Numbered from the stretch's first letter, positions 9,435-18,533 are shown. The stretch is DNA of 64,000 bases from Clostridiales bacterium (GCA_012513435.1 JAAZCE010000039.1:1-64000), one strand, 5' to 3'. A program made the numbers and translations. Notes: generated from the sequence alone by a model not told the origin.

Positions 9435-10051
9435 ATACGGAGATTACATACACAACAGTCGATACGGATGCTCTCGATTTTCTGAAGGTGATTTATTTCG
9501 GAGTGATCACCAACCCTTACGAGGCTGCAAGCAAGAGAGCCTACCTGGATATGAACCGGACAATCCGCTTCAACGGAATGCCGGAAGAAAAAAGAAGCGA
9601 ACTCCGTACCGCCGTCACTGCCCTACTTGAAAAAGAAATCCGGCTATTGTCACCAGAACTCATTACAAGCCAGAAGGAATATGATTCTTGGCATCATGCC
9701 AGATGTACAGAAATCCGTTCTCTTTACCGTGCGGTTGGCATCGAGTTCCATTATGGTCAGTCCCAGAAATGGCTGAACATGATGATAAAGTACCTGTATA
9801 TGATTGGCGAATGCACCTTTGACGGTTTATTTGAATTTCTCCATGTCCCTCTGGATAACTATGTATTTGATGTTGCCCAGAAGGAACTTGGAATCTCTCG
9901 CCCGAAAATCCCCTGGAGCAGATGGGATGACTACACCGGGCAATATGATACATATCAGAATGAGCTACGTTCCAGAATCCAAGACTACCCGCCTCTGCGT
10001 TGGGAGTTCAAATTTTGGATGAAGGAAGCTCGACAACACACAGTAGAATAG
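9431..10051 (+). CDS. Conserved hypothetical protein
   Basis: ATG 9431 (MNTEITYTTVDTDALDFLK); overlaps end of previous ORF. Confidence 0.65.
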   Translation: MNTEITYTTVDTDALDFLKVIYFGVITNPYEAASKRAYLDMNRTIRFNGMPEEKRSELRTAVTALLEKEIRLLSPELITSQKEYDSWHHARCTEIRSLYRAVGIEFHYGQSQKWLNMMIKYLYMIGECTFDGLFEFLHVPLDNYVFDVAQKELGISRPKIPWSRWDDYTGQYDTYQNELRSRIQDYPPLRWEFKFWMKEARQHTVE

Positions 10052-10064
10052 AAGGGAAAATAAA

Positions 10065-10307
10065 ATGCGAGTATATGATCCGCTTATGAAGTATTTAGAC
10101 GAGTGTGGTATTCAGACTGTCACTCTGACTTATTCAGAAATAGAAAAAATCATTGACCGAGAATTGCCCGTCACAGCTTATAAAAGGACTCAATGGTGGG
10201 GAAATAATAAAAACGGACATTCACAAGCTGCGGCGTGGTTAGATGTAGGCTATAAGACCTGCAATATTATCTTGGGTCAATCGGTCACCTTTGAAAAGGT
10301 TCACTGA
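10065..10307 (+). CDS. Small protein resembling DUF7662
   Basis: YDPLMKYL...LTYSEIEKIIDRELPVTAYKRTQWWGNNKNGHSQAAAWLDVGYKTCNI. Confidence 0.6.
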   Translation: MRVYDPLMKYLDECGIQTVTLTYSEIEKIIDRELPVTAYKRTQWWGNNKNGHSQAAAWLDVGYKTCNIILGQSVTFEKVH

Positions 10308-10317
10308 AAGGAAAACT

Positions 10318-10638
10318 ATGACAAATACAGAAAAACAAAATGTTCTCCAGAACCTCAAGAACACTGATACCTGTTCGGTAAGTAGCTACTACGAGGCTTT
10401 GGAGAACATTGGAGATATGAAATACAACTATGGCGATTATATGATCACTGAGCCAATAGACTGCCACGAGGAATTGAAACGGTTACCGGAAGCTGACTAT
10501 GACCTGTGCTGCGCACTGCTCACGATGCTTCTACGGGAAGACCATTTCTGCAACGGTTCCTTTGAGAGACGGCACAGAGCCGGAGATGTTCAGCCCATTC
10601 TGGATAGGCTGATTGCTCTCCTTGCAGACAGGGAATAG
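10318..10638 (+). CDS. DUF6508-like protein
   Basis: YDLCCALLTMLLREDHFCNGSFERRHRAGDVQPILDRL. Confidence 0.6.
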   Translation: MTNTEKQNVLQNLKNTDTCSVSSYYEALENIGDMKYNYGDYMITEPIDCHEELKRLPEADYDLCCALLTMLLREDHFCNGSFERRHRAGDVQPILDRLIALLADRE

Positions 10639-10647
10639 GAGGCGGCG

Positions 10648-11622
10648 ATGGCAACACTTGAATCATACGGTCGAGAAGTACACAGCATCTTCCAACTCCT
10701 CGGCGAAAAGGAAAATGACATCACGCTTAGTATGTCCTGGGCATTAACAAAATGCCCGGAGTTCCTAAAAGCTGTGGTTAAGCATATCTGTGGTTTGGTG
10801 CCAGACACAGATGCCATCACGGTCATGAACCAGAAGTACGATGCCGATACTGGTATCACCGATATCGAAGTGACCGACTACAAAAACTTCCACATCATCT
10901 TTGAAGCAAAGCGTGGGTGGCTTCTTCCCGGAGCGGATCAGCTAACAAAGTATTCTGTCCGGCTGGCGGCATCACCAGCGGCAGTCAAGCAGATTGTAAC
11001 TTTGTCTGAATGCACACAGGCATATGCCGGAGCATATCTACCGTTCACGGTGGCTCCCAACGGCATCCCCATCCAGCACCTCTCCTACCGGGAGGTCTAC
11101 CAAATGGCTCTTGACTCCAAAGCAGCTTCAAACCACGAACAAAAGCATCTCCTTGCGGAGTTCTGCGACTACTTACGGGAGGTAATGACCATGCAGAAAA
11201 AGGACTCTAACATGGTGTATGTCGTTGCCCTAGGAACCCAGAAGCCTGACGGCTGCGACATCACTTGGATAGATATCGTCCAGAAATATAGTAAATACTT
11301 CTGTCCTGTTGGCGGGAACGGCTGGCCGAAAGAGCCGCCAAACTACATAGCATTCCGCTACTATGGGCAGCTCCAGTCAATCCATCACATCGAGGGTTAC
11401 AGTGTTTCCCGGAATATGCATGATGAGATACCGGAAATGCCGGACGAGGTTTGGGATACTGATTGTTATATTTACAAACTGGGGCCGGCAATCGTCCCCG
11501 GAAAGACGGTCAAAACTGGGAAGATTTTCAGGAACGGTCGTGTCTGGGCAATGCTGGACACGCTCCTGACCTGTGATACCATCAGCGAAGCAAGGGATTT
11601 GACTCAGGAACGACTCGGATAA
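10648..11622 (+). CDS. PD-(D/E)XK nuclease-like protein of unknown function
   Basis: TGITDIEVTDYKNFHIIFEAKRGWLLPGADQLTKY fits a D-X(n)-ExK core; distinct C-terminal domain ending NGRVWAMLDTLLTCDTISEARDLTQERLG. Confidence 0.6.
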   Translation: MATLESYGREVHSIFQLLGEKENDITLSMSWALTKCPEFLKAVVKHICGLVPDTDAITVMNQKYDADTGITDIEVTDYKNFHIIFEAKRGWLLPGADQLTKYSVRLAASPAAVKQIVTLSECTQAYAGAYLPFTVAPNGIPIQHLSYREVYQMALDSKAASNHEQKHLLAEFCDYLREVMTMQKKDSNMVYVVALGTQKPDGCDITWIDIVQKYSKYFCPVGGNGWPKEPPNYIAFRYYGQLQSIHHIEGYSVSRNMHDEIPEMPDEVWDTDCYIYKLGPAIVPGKTVKTGKIFRNGRVWAMLDTLLTCDTISEARDLTQERLG

Positions 11623-11644
11623 TTCTTGTGAGGAAGTGAATGAA

Positions 11645-12913
11645 ATGAAACGCCTATTACCACTATTCTTGGCTGTTATTCTTTGCTTCACCTTTGTTGG
11701 GTGTAGTGAAGCAAACGACCAAACTCCCCAAGCAGAATCTCCTTCCGAAACTATTACGCAAACCGAATCGGAGTCATCCACGGCATCAACCGAGGAAACA
11801 ACTTCACCGACCGAGGCAACAACAACCGCTATACCGGAAACCACAGATCAACCATCGACCAGCTCTACTACACCACCAGCTGTGGCAGAGCAACTTCCTG
11901 TGGATTCCTCTTTTTCAATTCACTTTATTGATGTTGGACAGGCTGATGCTGCCCTCGTGGAATGCGATGGTCACTACATGATGATTGATGGCGGCAATAA
12001 AGCGGATTCCAGTTTGATTTATTCAGTCCTCAGAAACACAGGTGTCACCAAACTCGACATCGTTGTAGGCACCCATGCACATGAAGACCACATCGGCGGT
12101 CTGCCAGGTGCTTTCAATTATACGACCACTGATCTCACACTCTGCCCAACCACCAATTATGACAGCGATGCCTTTAATGATTTCAAGAAATATGCTGAGA
12201 AAAACGGCGGAGGCATTACAATTCCATCAGCAGGGGATACATACACATTAGGGAGTGCTACCATTGACATTCTTGGTGTGAATGATGGAAGTGACACCAA
12301 CAACACGTCCATCGTCTTGAAAATCACATATGGCAGCACAGCATTCCTGTTTACTGGCGATGCCGAGCGCGAAGTGGAACAAGCTATTCTAAACCGAGGA
12401 GCAGACCTATCCGCCACAGTATTGAAAGTGGGGCACCACGGAAGTGATACCAGCACCACATATCCATTTCTCCGTGAAATCATGCCGGAGTATGCCATCA
12501 TTTCTGTGGGAACGGGAAACTCCTACGGGCATCCTACTGATAACAATCTGAGCCGTCTATGCGATGCTGAAGTTACTGTATACCGGACAGATTTAAATGG
12601 AGATATCTATGTCACCTCGGACGGTCAGTCTGTTTCTATTTTTTCTGACAAGACAGCTGCTATAGATGAAATTATGACTCCTGGCAGTAGCGTCACCACT
12701 TCGCCACCTGCTACACAAAAGCCTGAGCCAGTCCAGAATGATTCGCCTTCAGAAGGCACAGATTATATCGTCAACACGAACACAGGAAAATTCCACTATC
12801 CTTCTTGTAGCAGCGTAAAGAAAATGAAAGAAAGCAACAAAATGTTCTTTACTGGAACACGGGATGAACTGATTTCTCAAGGCTACAATCCGTGCGGCAA
12901 TTGTCATCCGTAA
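11645..12913 (+). CDS. Secreted lipoprotein with ComEC/Rec2-type metallo-beta-lactamase fold and C-terminal Cys motif (Ada-like)
   Basis: Lipobox FVGCS; IHFIDVGQADAALVE, GTHAHEDHIGG, VGHHGSDTST; C-terminal FHYPSCSSVKKM...NPCGNCHP. Confidence 0.85.
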   Translation: MKRLLPLFLAVILCFTFVGCSEANDQTPQAESPSETITQTESESSTASTEETTSPTEATTTAIPETTDQPSTSSTTPPAVAEQLPVDSSFSIHFIDVGQADAALVECDGHYMMIDGGNKADSSLIYSVLRNTGVTKLDIVVGTHAHEDHIGGLPGAFNYTTTDLTLCPTTNYDSDAFNDFKKYAEKNGGGITIPSAGDTYTLGSATIDILGVNDGSDTNNTSIVLKITYGSTAFLFTGDAEREVEQAILNRGADLSATVLKVGHHGSDTSTTYPFLREIMPEYAIISVGTGNSYGHPTDNNLSRLCDAEVTVYRTDLNGDIYVTSDGQSVSIFSDKTAAIDEIMTPGSSVTTSPPATQKPEPVQNDSPSEGTDYIVNTNTGKFHYPSCSSVKKMKESNKMFFTGTRDELISQGYNPCGNCHP

Positions 12914-13068
12914 AGAAATGTGAGATTCGTATGCTTTGGCAACAGCCATAACTGCCTTTAACAGCGGAGCGAAGGGATGGTTGACATCAGTAATCGAGGA
13001 ATAGTTGGCTTCAATGGCGAATCAGGAAGGGACACGAAAGACGATATAATATGCCAAAGCAAAAAAAG

Positions 13069-13098
13069 TGGAGTGCCTTCCATTGTGATGGCACTCCA
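13069..13098. terminator. Terminator hairpin downstream of the restriction endonuclease gene
   Basis: TGGAGTGCC-N12-GGCACTCCA flanked by an A7 run (T-run on minus strand). Confidence 0.75.
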
Positions 13099-13104
13099 TA
13101 TAAC

Positions 13105-14163
13105 CTATTCATGGTTTCTTACTGTAAAATATAGTGTTTGATCAAATCTTCGCTCTGGACTCAACAGTTCAATGTAACCCGGCTCAATTATTGAGTGAAC
13201 AGCCTCTTTAGGTAAGATAGGCCTTGCCGTTCGTGGGCTTGATACATAGTTTTTCCACTTATTGCCAGGAACTGAAAACTCCTTATCAGTTTGGTTTCCA
13301 AATGCCATCTGCCGATAGATATCAACCACTCTGATTTTTCCGCTTTTACTCAACTCCCATAGGCAACGAGCCAACCGTGCAGATGCCCTCATTGGACGGC
13401 TCATAGTGGATACAACCTCATAAGAAGCATCTACAAACAAACGTGAGAACGCATAGTCGCTCCAAATCACTATATCAAAAGCCTGATCTGCAAGTAAAGG
13501 AGATTTTCCCTGTGTTTTCCACAGTGTCTGCATCAGCAACGGCTTTTGACGCATATAGTACCGTGACTGGAATTCATCAATGGCGCGACTTAGTGCTGGA
13601 ATTTTATGAGTCATCTCGAAGTCGTTGTCCCAACTTTGGATTGAAGAACAAGCTTCTTCAAATATCTCTCGTACGATTGCAGAATCGTTTTTCACAGCAT
13701 CAAACATACCAAGCGCACAATATGATGTTGTAGCAGAGCGAACCACCATTTCTGAACCCCAAAGCTCCTCGCTCTTCTTGTATGTTGTGTTATCTGGAAG
13801 GACTGTCAGTTTAACCTCTAAAGGTGATAAGAAGTTTCCTTCTAAGTCTTTGACAACTAAGTCGATACCATCAACCGCATCAAACGAATACTGTTGGTAT
13901 GGTTCAAATACGCTTTCAAAGGCAAAATACAAATCTGAGGCATGGCGGTCACCACAATTAAACACCTCGCGTATGGGTATTTCAGATGACACAACTTCTA
14001 AGCGACCGTTTCGTTGTTCCAAGTGTATGTAAATCGCCGGAATATCATTTTCGAGCATATAACTGGCTGTAGCCGCAGGAAAGCTGGAGTTAAAACAATT
14101 CTTTCCCCAATGATCCGCGGGCTGCCTATTGGAATGCTCAATTCCAAATAATCCGCTTGGCAC
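13105..14163 (-). CDS. Type II restriction endonuclease, HindVP family (expected site GRCGYC)
   Basis: SGLFGIEHSNRQPADHWGKNCFNSSFPAA, DLYFAFESVFEPYQ, LEVKLTVLPDNTT resemble HindVP family; GTG start at 14163 preceded by GGAGG; divergent from C5 methylase. Confidence 0.78.
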   Translation of the reverse strand: MPSGLFGIEHSNRQPADHWGKNCFNSSFPAATASYMLENDIPAIYIHLEQRNGRLEVVSSEIPIREVFNCGDRHASDLYFAFESVFEPYQQYSFDAVDGIDLVVKDLEGNFLSPLEVKLTVLPDNTTYKKSEELWGSEMVVRSATTSYCALGMFDAVKNDSAIVREIFEEACSSIQSWDNDFEMTHKIPALSRAIDEFQSRYYMRQKPLLMQTLWKTQGKSPLLADQAFDIVIWSDYAFSRLFVDASYEVVSTMSRPMRASARLARCLWELSKSGKIRVVDIYRQMAFGNQTDKEFSVPGNKWKNYVSSPRTARPILPKEAVHSIIEPGYIELLSPERRFDQTLYFTVRNHE

Positions 14164-14191
14164 AAAAACACCTCCATCCTTGGCTATAAAT

Positions 14192-14232
14192 GACGTCAAA
14201 TACTTGACGTCTTGTCGCCGTTCGTTTATAAT
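14192..14232 (+). promoter_or_regulatory. Methylase promoter TTGACG-17-TATAAT overlapping GACGTC sites
   Basis: GACGTC at 14192-14197 and 14206-14211; -35 TTGACG 14204-14209; -10 TATAAT 14227-14232. Confidence 0.75.
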
Positions 14233-14308
14233 AGAAGGGCAGTTTAAAATACAGAAACTACCGTTTGTATTATATCACATACACACAAAAAAGAATAGAG
14301 GCAAAGTA

Positions 14309-15451
14309 ATGATAAATGCTGTTGATCTTTTTGCGGGTTGCGGTGGACTCTCTCTTGGATTTCAAAATGCGGGCATTAATATTATGGCTGCATTTGAATT
14401 TTGGGATAAAGCCGCAGACTGCTACGAAAAGAATTTTGATCATCCGGTGATGCGAATTGACCTTTCTGATGTCGAAAACGCAGTAGAAACAATCCTTCCA
14501 TATAAGCCGGAGTTAATTATTGGTGGCCCGCCATGCCAAGATTTTTCTCATGCTGGTAAAAGAATTGAAGCAGGACGCGCAAGCCTAACCGGGTCATATG
14601 CCGAAATAATCTATCGTATACGCCCTAACTATTTTGTTATGGAAAATGTGGATCGTGCGCAAAAGAGTAACGCTTACTCCTTTGCAAGAGATGTCTTCAA
14701 ATCTGCGGGATATGGATTAACTGAAATAGTTCTTGATGCAAGTCTTTGCGGAGTACCCCAGAAAAGAAAACGTTTCTTTTGCATTGGTATCCTTAACGGA
14801 AAGGATAATGCGCTCCGGTCCTTAATTGAATCACGTATGAGCAAGCATCCGACTACCCTCCGGGATTATTACGGAGATTCTCTTGACTTTGAATTCTACT
14901 ATAGACATCCGAGAAACTATAGTCGACGTGGCATTTTTTCGATTGATGAACCGGCTCCTACAATGCGAGGTGTGAACCGTCCTGTACCCAAAGGATATCC
15001 GGGGCACCCCAATGATGCTTGCCCGTTGAATGACTCGGTTCGTGCCCTGACAACTGAGGAGCGTGCATTGGTACAAACCTTTCCTTCAACATTTTCTTGG
15101 GTTGGAAGTAAAACTGACGTGGAGCAAATGATTGGAAATGCTGTTCCCGTCAAATTGGCAGAATTCGTGGCAAAATCTCTTCTTGCCTATATTGCCTCTG
15201 ACAGTCAAGACACCGAAAAGAATAATTTTGAAGCATGGCTTATAGGTACGAAGAATTACTCTTCCAGAGGCGCAAAAGATGTGATTTCCCGCTGTAAACG
15301 AGCTGAAAAGATGGTTCCCTCTAATGGCGAAGACGAAGCTCACTATATTTTTGCATTAGAACAAAATGAAGAATTCCATTGCTTATCGGTAAATGTGCGC
15401 TCGCAAATCAAACGCGCAATAAAGCTTAAAACTGAATACGAAACCTCATAA
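14309..15451 (+). CDS. DNA (cytosine-5-)-methyltransferase, partner of the HindVP-like enzyme
   Basis: AVDLFAGCGGLSLGFQNAG, GGPPCQDFSHAGK, YFVMENVDR, VPQKRKRFFCIG. Confidence 0.95.
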   Translation: MINAVDLFAGCGGLSLGFQNAGINIMAAFEFWDKAADCYEKNFDHPVMRIDLSDVENAVETILPYKPELIIGGPPCQDFSHAGKRIEAGRASLTGSYAEIIYRIRPNYFVMENVDRAQKSNAYSFARDVFKSAGYGLTEIVLDASLCGVPQKRKRFFCIGILNGKDNALRSLIESRMSKHPTTLRDYYGDSLDFEFYYRHPRNYSRRGIFSIDEPAPTMRGVNRPVPKGYPGHPNDACPLNDSVRALTTEERALVQTFPSTFSWVGSKTDVEQMIGNAVPVKLAEFVAKSLLAYIASDSQDTEKNNFEAWLIGTKNYSSRGAKDVISRCKRAEKMVPSNGEDEAHYIFALEQNEEFHCLSVNVRSQIKRAIKLKTEYETS

Positions 15452-15456
15452 ACATG

Positions 15457-15486
15457 AAACCCTGGTAGATTACTTTACCAGGGTTT
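15457..15486. terminator. Bidirectional terminator between methylase and SymE-like gene
   Basis: AAACCCTGGTA-N8-TACCAGGGTTT. Confidence 0.8.
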
Positions 15487-15502
15487 CTATTAGCTTGTGT
15501 GG

Positions 15503-15967
15503 CTAACAAATTGTTTTCAAAAGTATCGTCAGTTTACCGTCCTCACAGATAACATTGACGTAATCTCCGGAGTTAAATCCTGCGGCTTTAAGCCAGTCAC
15601 CTTTGAGAAGGATTGACGGAGTCGGTTTATATTTATAACCAGATGACTCGTGAACCTTCAGTTGTCTTTCAGTCCGGGCTGTAGATTCCCTTTGCTTTGC
15701 CTTTTCTTCCAGGACATATTCGTCATGTGACTTTATTTCCGAAACCGCGTCAACAACGGTTCGGCAGACTCGATGCTGATGGAAATAGCGGTCACTCTGT
15801 TTGTGTTTGTGGTAAAGTGTTATTTTTCGAGGCGCATTATAAATGTTTTTGAACACGCTCCAACAATGCCCTGTATTGGCAGAGCGGACTTCAATAAACT
15901 GCTCCGTTTCTCGAATCACCTCAAAATAAGGGTCATATAGCATTTTTTTCTCTTTTCTTGTGAACAT
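15503..15967 (-). CDS. SymE-like toxin-domain protein
   Basis: C-terminal PSILLKGDWLKAAGFNSGDYVNVICEDGKLTILL matches the SymE type I toxin/AbrB-fold pattern; ATG 15967 with GGAGG. Confidence 0.65.
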   Translation of the reverse strand: MFTRKEKKMLYDPYFEVIRETEQFIEVRSANTGHCWSVFKNIYNAPRKITLYHKHKQSDRYFHQHRVCRTVVDAVSEIKSHDEYVLEEKAKQRESTARTERQLKVHESSGYKYKPTPSILLKGDWLKAAGFNSGDYVNVICEDGKLTILLKTIC

Positions 15968-16006
15968 CAAATTCCTCCTCGATTTAATCCCAAATAGGTA
16001 AAAAAT

Positions 16007-16032
16007 TTAACGATACCCAGTGGTATCGTTAA
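16007..16032. repeat. Perfect inverted repeat near element end
   Basis: TTAACGATACC-CAGT-GGTATCGTTAA. Confidence 0.7.
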
Positions 16033-16140
16033 AAGGGTATGCAATTATCAACCACCAATCAGAAACGGCTTTGAGCATCCTTTCTTTCCGATAAGGTATT
16101 CTTTGTTGTTTAAGGTTCAAAAACCCCTTATTTCAGCCTT

Positions 16141-17238
16141 CTACGCCGCTACAGGCGTATCTGCTTGTATCAATATGCTCGTTTCTTTGTTGGCGGCGGC
16201 TACTATCATAACCTTCGATGGAAAAACGACCTCCACCATGTTTCTCTTTATCCTTATATATCCGTCTTCCACAGGCTGCCTTATTGCATCTAGGGTTTTG
16301 CTTTCAAACTCTCCCATCTCATCCAGAAACAAAACTCCCCTGTGGGCCAAGGACAGCTCTCCTGGTCTGGGTATATACCCACCTCCCGTCACACCTATGG
16401 CAGAAATAGTGGTATGGGGACTCCTGAAGGGTCTTTTAGTGATAATTGGGCATTCTTCGCTGAGCAACCCTGCTGCACTGTATATCCCTGTGATTTCCAG
16501 CTTTTCCTCGTAGGTCAAATTCGGAAGGACCGTGGGTATTCTTTTGGCCATCATGGTTTTGCCGCAGCCGGGTCCCCCTACTAACAGGAGCCCATGATTT
16601 CCCGCCGCCCCTATTACTATGGCTCTCTTAGCGTTTTCCTGCCCTGCAACCTGACTGAAATCCTCCCGAAAGTCCTCGCTTCTTACGGTATTCTTGCTTT
16701 TATATATATTATTTTTGCCTGTTCCTCTTATGTAATCCGCAGCTTCCTTGAGACTCCCTACAGGATAAAGGTTCATATCCTCCAGTATTGATACCTCCTC
16801 AGCATTTCCCAATGGTAAAACTATATTCTTTATTCCATTTCTCCTCATGCTCATAACTATAGGAAGGGCGCCTCTCACAGTGTTGACCTTCCCGTCCAGA
16901 GATATTTCTCCTAAAAATGCCGTATCTCCCCTTCCTGCATCCTCCCCGCCTTTAACCTCCCATCCCAGAATCACTATGCCAAGGGCAATAGGCAGGTCAA
17001 AATGGCTGCCCTCCTTTGGTTTCCCCGCCGGAACAAGATTTACCGTTACCCGTTCGTTGGGAAAGGCAAAGCCTGAATTCATTATTGCGGGCCGTATTCG
17101 TTTGCAGGCTTCTTTGATGGTGATATCCGCCAGCCCCACTATGTTAAAGCATGGCATCCCTCTGTGTACATCTGTTTCCACCACTACAGGATACCCTTCT
17201 ACTCCTACCAGTGTTGCCGTATTTATCCTAGTAAACAT
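16141..17238 (-). pseudogene. comM: comM/yifB Mg-chelatase-like AAA ATPase, 3' truncated
   Basis: N-terminus MFTRINTATLVGVEGYPVVVETDVHRGMPCFNIVGLAD; Walker A GGPGCGKTMMAKRIPT; reads VMIVAAAN then KETSILIQADTPVAA* where PCPCG and about 150 further residues are expected. Confidence 0.85.
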
Positions 17239-17576
17239 CAGAAGGCCCCTCTCGTATGCTCGACAACTATCTCTATTACATCAAACCTTATTTTGGCCGG
17301 TCTGAAGCCGCCTATCCGTACTTCATCCAAATAGCTCTGAGCAGCCTTCCTCATATGCTTCTTTTTCTCCTCTGTAATGGATTCACAGGGCCTGCCGTAG
17401 TTGAAATTTTGCCTTGTCTTGACCTCTGCAAAGCAAAGCACCGAGCCCTTTGATGCGATTATATCTATTTCTCCTACCTTGCAGCGGTAGTTTCTCCTCA
17501 CCAGCCTGTAGCCATTTTCCTCAAGAAACATAGCAGCTGCTTCTTCCCCTATCATTCCTATCCTCTTATTTCCCAT
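17238..17576 (-). CDS. yraN: YraN family protein (UPF0102, nuclease fold)
   Basis: GEEAAAMFLEENGYRLVRRNYRCKVGEIDIIASKGSVLCFAEVKTR. Confidence 0.9.
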   Translation of the reverse strand: MGNKRIGMIGEEAAAMFLEENGYRLVRRNYRCKVGEIDIIASKGSVLCFAEVKTRQNFNYGRPCESITEEKKKHMRKAAQSYLDEVRIGGFRPAKIRFDVIEIVVEHTRGAF

Positions 17577-17646
17577 TTTGCTCCCTTCTGTTTACAATAT
17601 TTACCATTATTATAATATGGGAAATATTTCCTGTCAATAAAAAAAC

Positions 17647-17695
17647 GTCTTTCACAAAATCCTCTTCCTGATAGAGGAAAATGTGGAAAGACGTC
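17647..17695. terminator. Terminator-like hairpin downstream of HAD gene
   Basis: ACGTCTTTCaCA ... TGTGGAAAGACGT with internal TCCTCTTCCTGATAGAGGA. Confidence 0.6.
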
Positions 17696-17707
17696 AAAGT
17701 ATCCATG

Positions 17708-18532
17708 CTATTTCAGTACAAATTTCTCCACTGCCACTGCCACTCCGTCTTCGTGGTTGGTCGGAACAATATGCCTTGCGATTTTCTTTACCTCTTCCAC
17801 CGCATTGCCTACGGCTACTGGCAACCCTGACGCCAGAAGCATTGCAATATCGTTGGGGCTGTCGCCTACTGCCATCATTTCGTTCTGCTCAACGCTTAGA
17901 AGCTTTCCCATCTGGCTTAAAGCCTCAGCCTTGCTTGTATTCTCTCCGCCTATCTCCAGGTTGTGAAGAAATGAGCTGGTAATGGTAGCCTCCGGTAAGG
18001 TCATGAGCTTTTCCTTCATTATGGGCTTTTCATCCAGGTTCTCAAAATTCACATTTATATTTTCGATGCGCCCCTTGTGTTCCAGCATGAAATCATAGAG
18101 ACCGTCAACGGGATTTCTCGTTTCCAGAATATACTTCACATCTCGGAAGCTCTTTCCTGTAGACTTTACCTGATCGTAATACCACTTTTCGATATAGGCT
18201 ATTCCTTTTACAAAACATTCTATTATATAGTCGTACTGCTTCAGCATTTCCACTGCCGCCAACGTGGTTTTAGGACTGAGGCAGTTCTCGTAAAAGGTTT
18301 CTCTTGTTTTGAGGTCCGTTATAGAAGCTCCGTTAGATGTGAGCACATATCTTATTGCCTCTATTTCAAAAACGTCTTTGGGGAGGGCCGAAAAGGGCCT
18401 TCCCGTTGCAACCACTATGTTTACCCCTTGTGCCGCCGCTCTGCTGAGAGCCTGTCTGTTTCGCTTGCTTATTACTCTGTCATCGTTAATAGTCGTTCCA
18501 TCTAAATCGAGAGCCACCAGTTTGATAGTCAT
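17708..18532 (-). CDS. Cof-type HAD-IIB family hydrolase
   Basis: KLVALDLDGTTINDDRVIS; MMAVGDSPNDIAMLLASGLPVAVGNA. Confidence 0.9.
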   Translation of the reverse strand: MTIKLVALDLDGTTINDDRVISKRNRQALSRAAAQGVNIVVATGRPFSALPKDVFEIEAIRYVLTSNGASITDLKTRETFYENCLSPKTTLAAVEMLKQYDYIIECFVKGIAYIEKWYYDQVKSTGKSFRDVKYILETRNPVDGLYDFMLEHKGRIENINVNFENLDEKPIMKEKLMTLPEATITSSFLHNLEIGGENTSKAEALSQMGKLLSVEQNEMMAVGDSPNDIAMLLASGLPVAVGNAVEEVKKIARHIVPTNHEDGVAVAVEKFVLK

Positions 18533-18533
18533 G

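Noticed and set aside
11377-11844. 155 aa minus-strand ORF (Val/Ser-rich)
   Set aside because: Overlaps two convincing plus-strand genes; repetitive VVSSVDAVDDSDSV arises from the antisense of the lipoprotein linker.
14164-14205. Sigma-70 promoter for the restriction endonuclease overlapping the other GACGTC site
   Set aside because: Best minus-strand candidate (AAGACG-17-TTTATA) is weak; not claimed as a feature.
1-16140. Conjugation or phage structural genes that would classify the element as ICE or prophage
   Set aside because: None recognised within the window; the rest of the element lies to the left, so its type cannot be decided.
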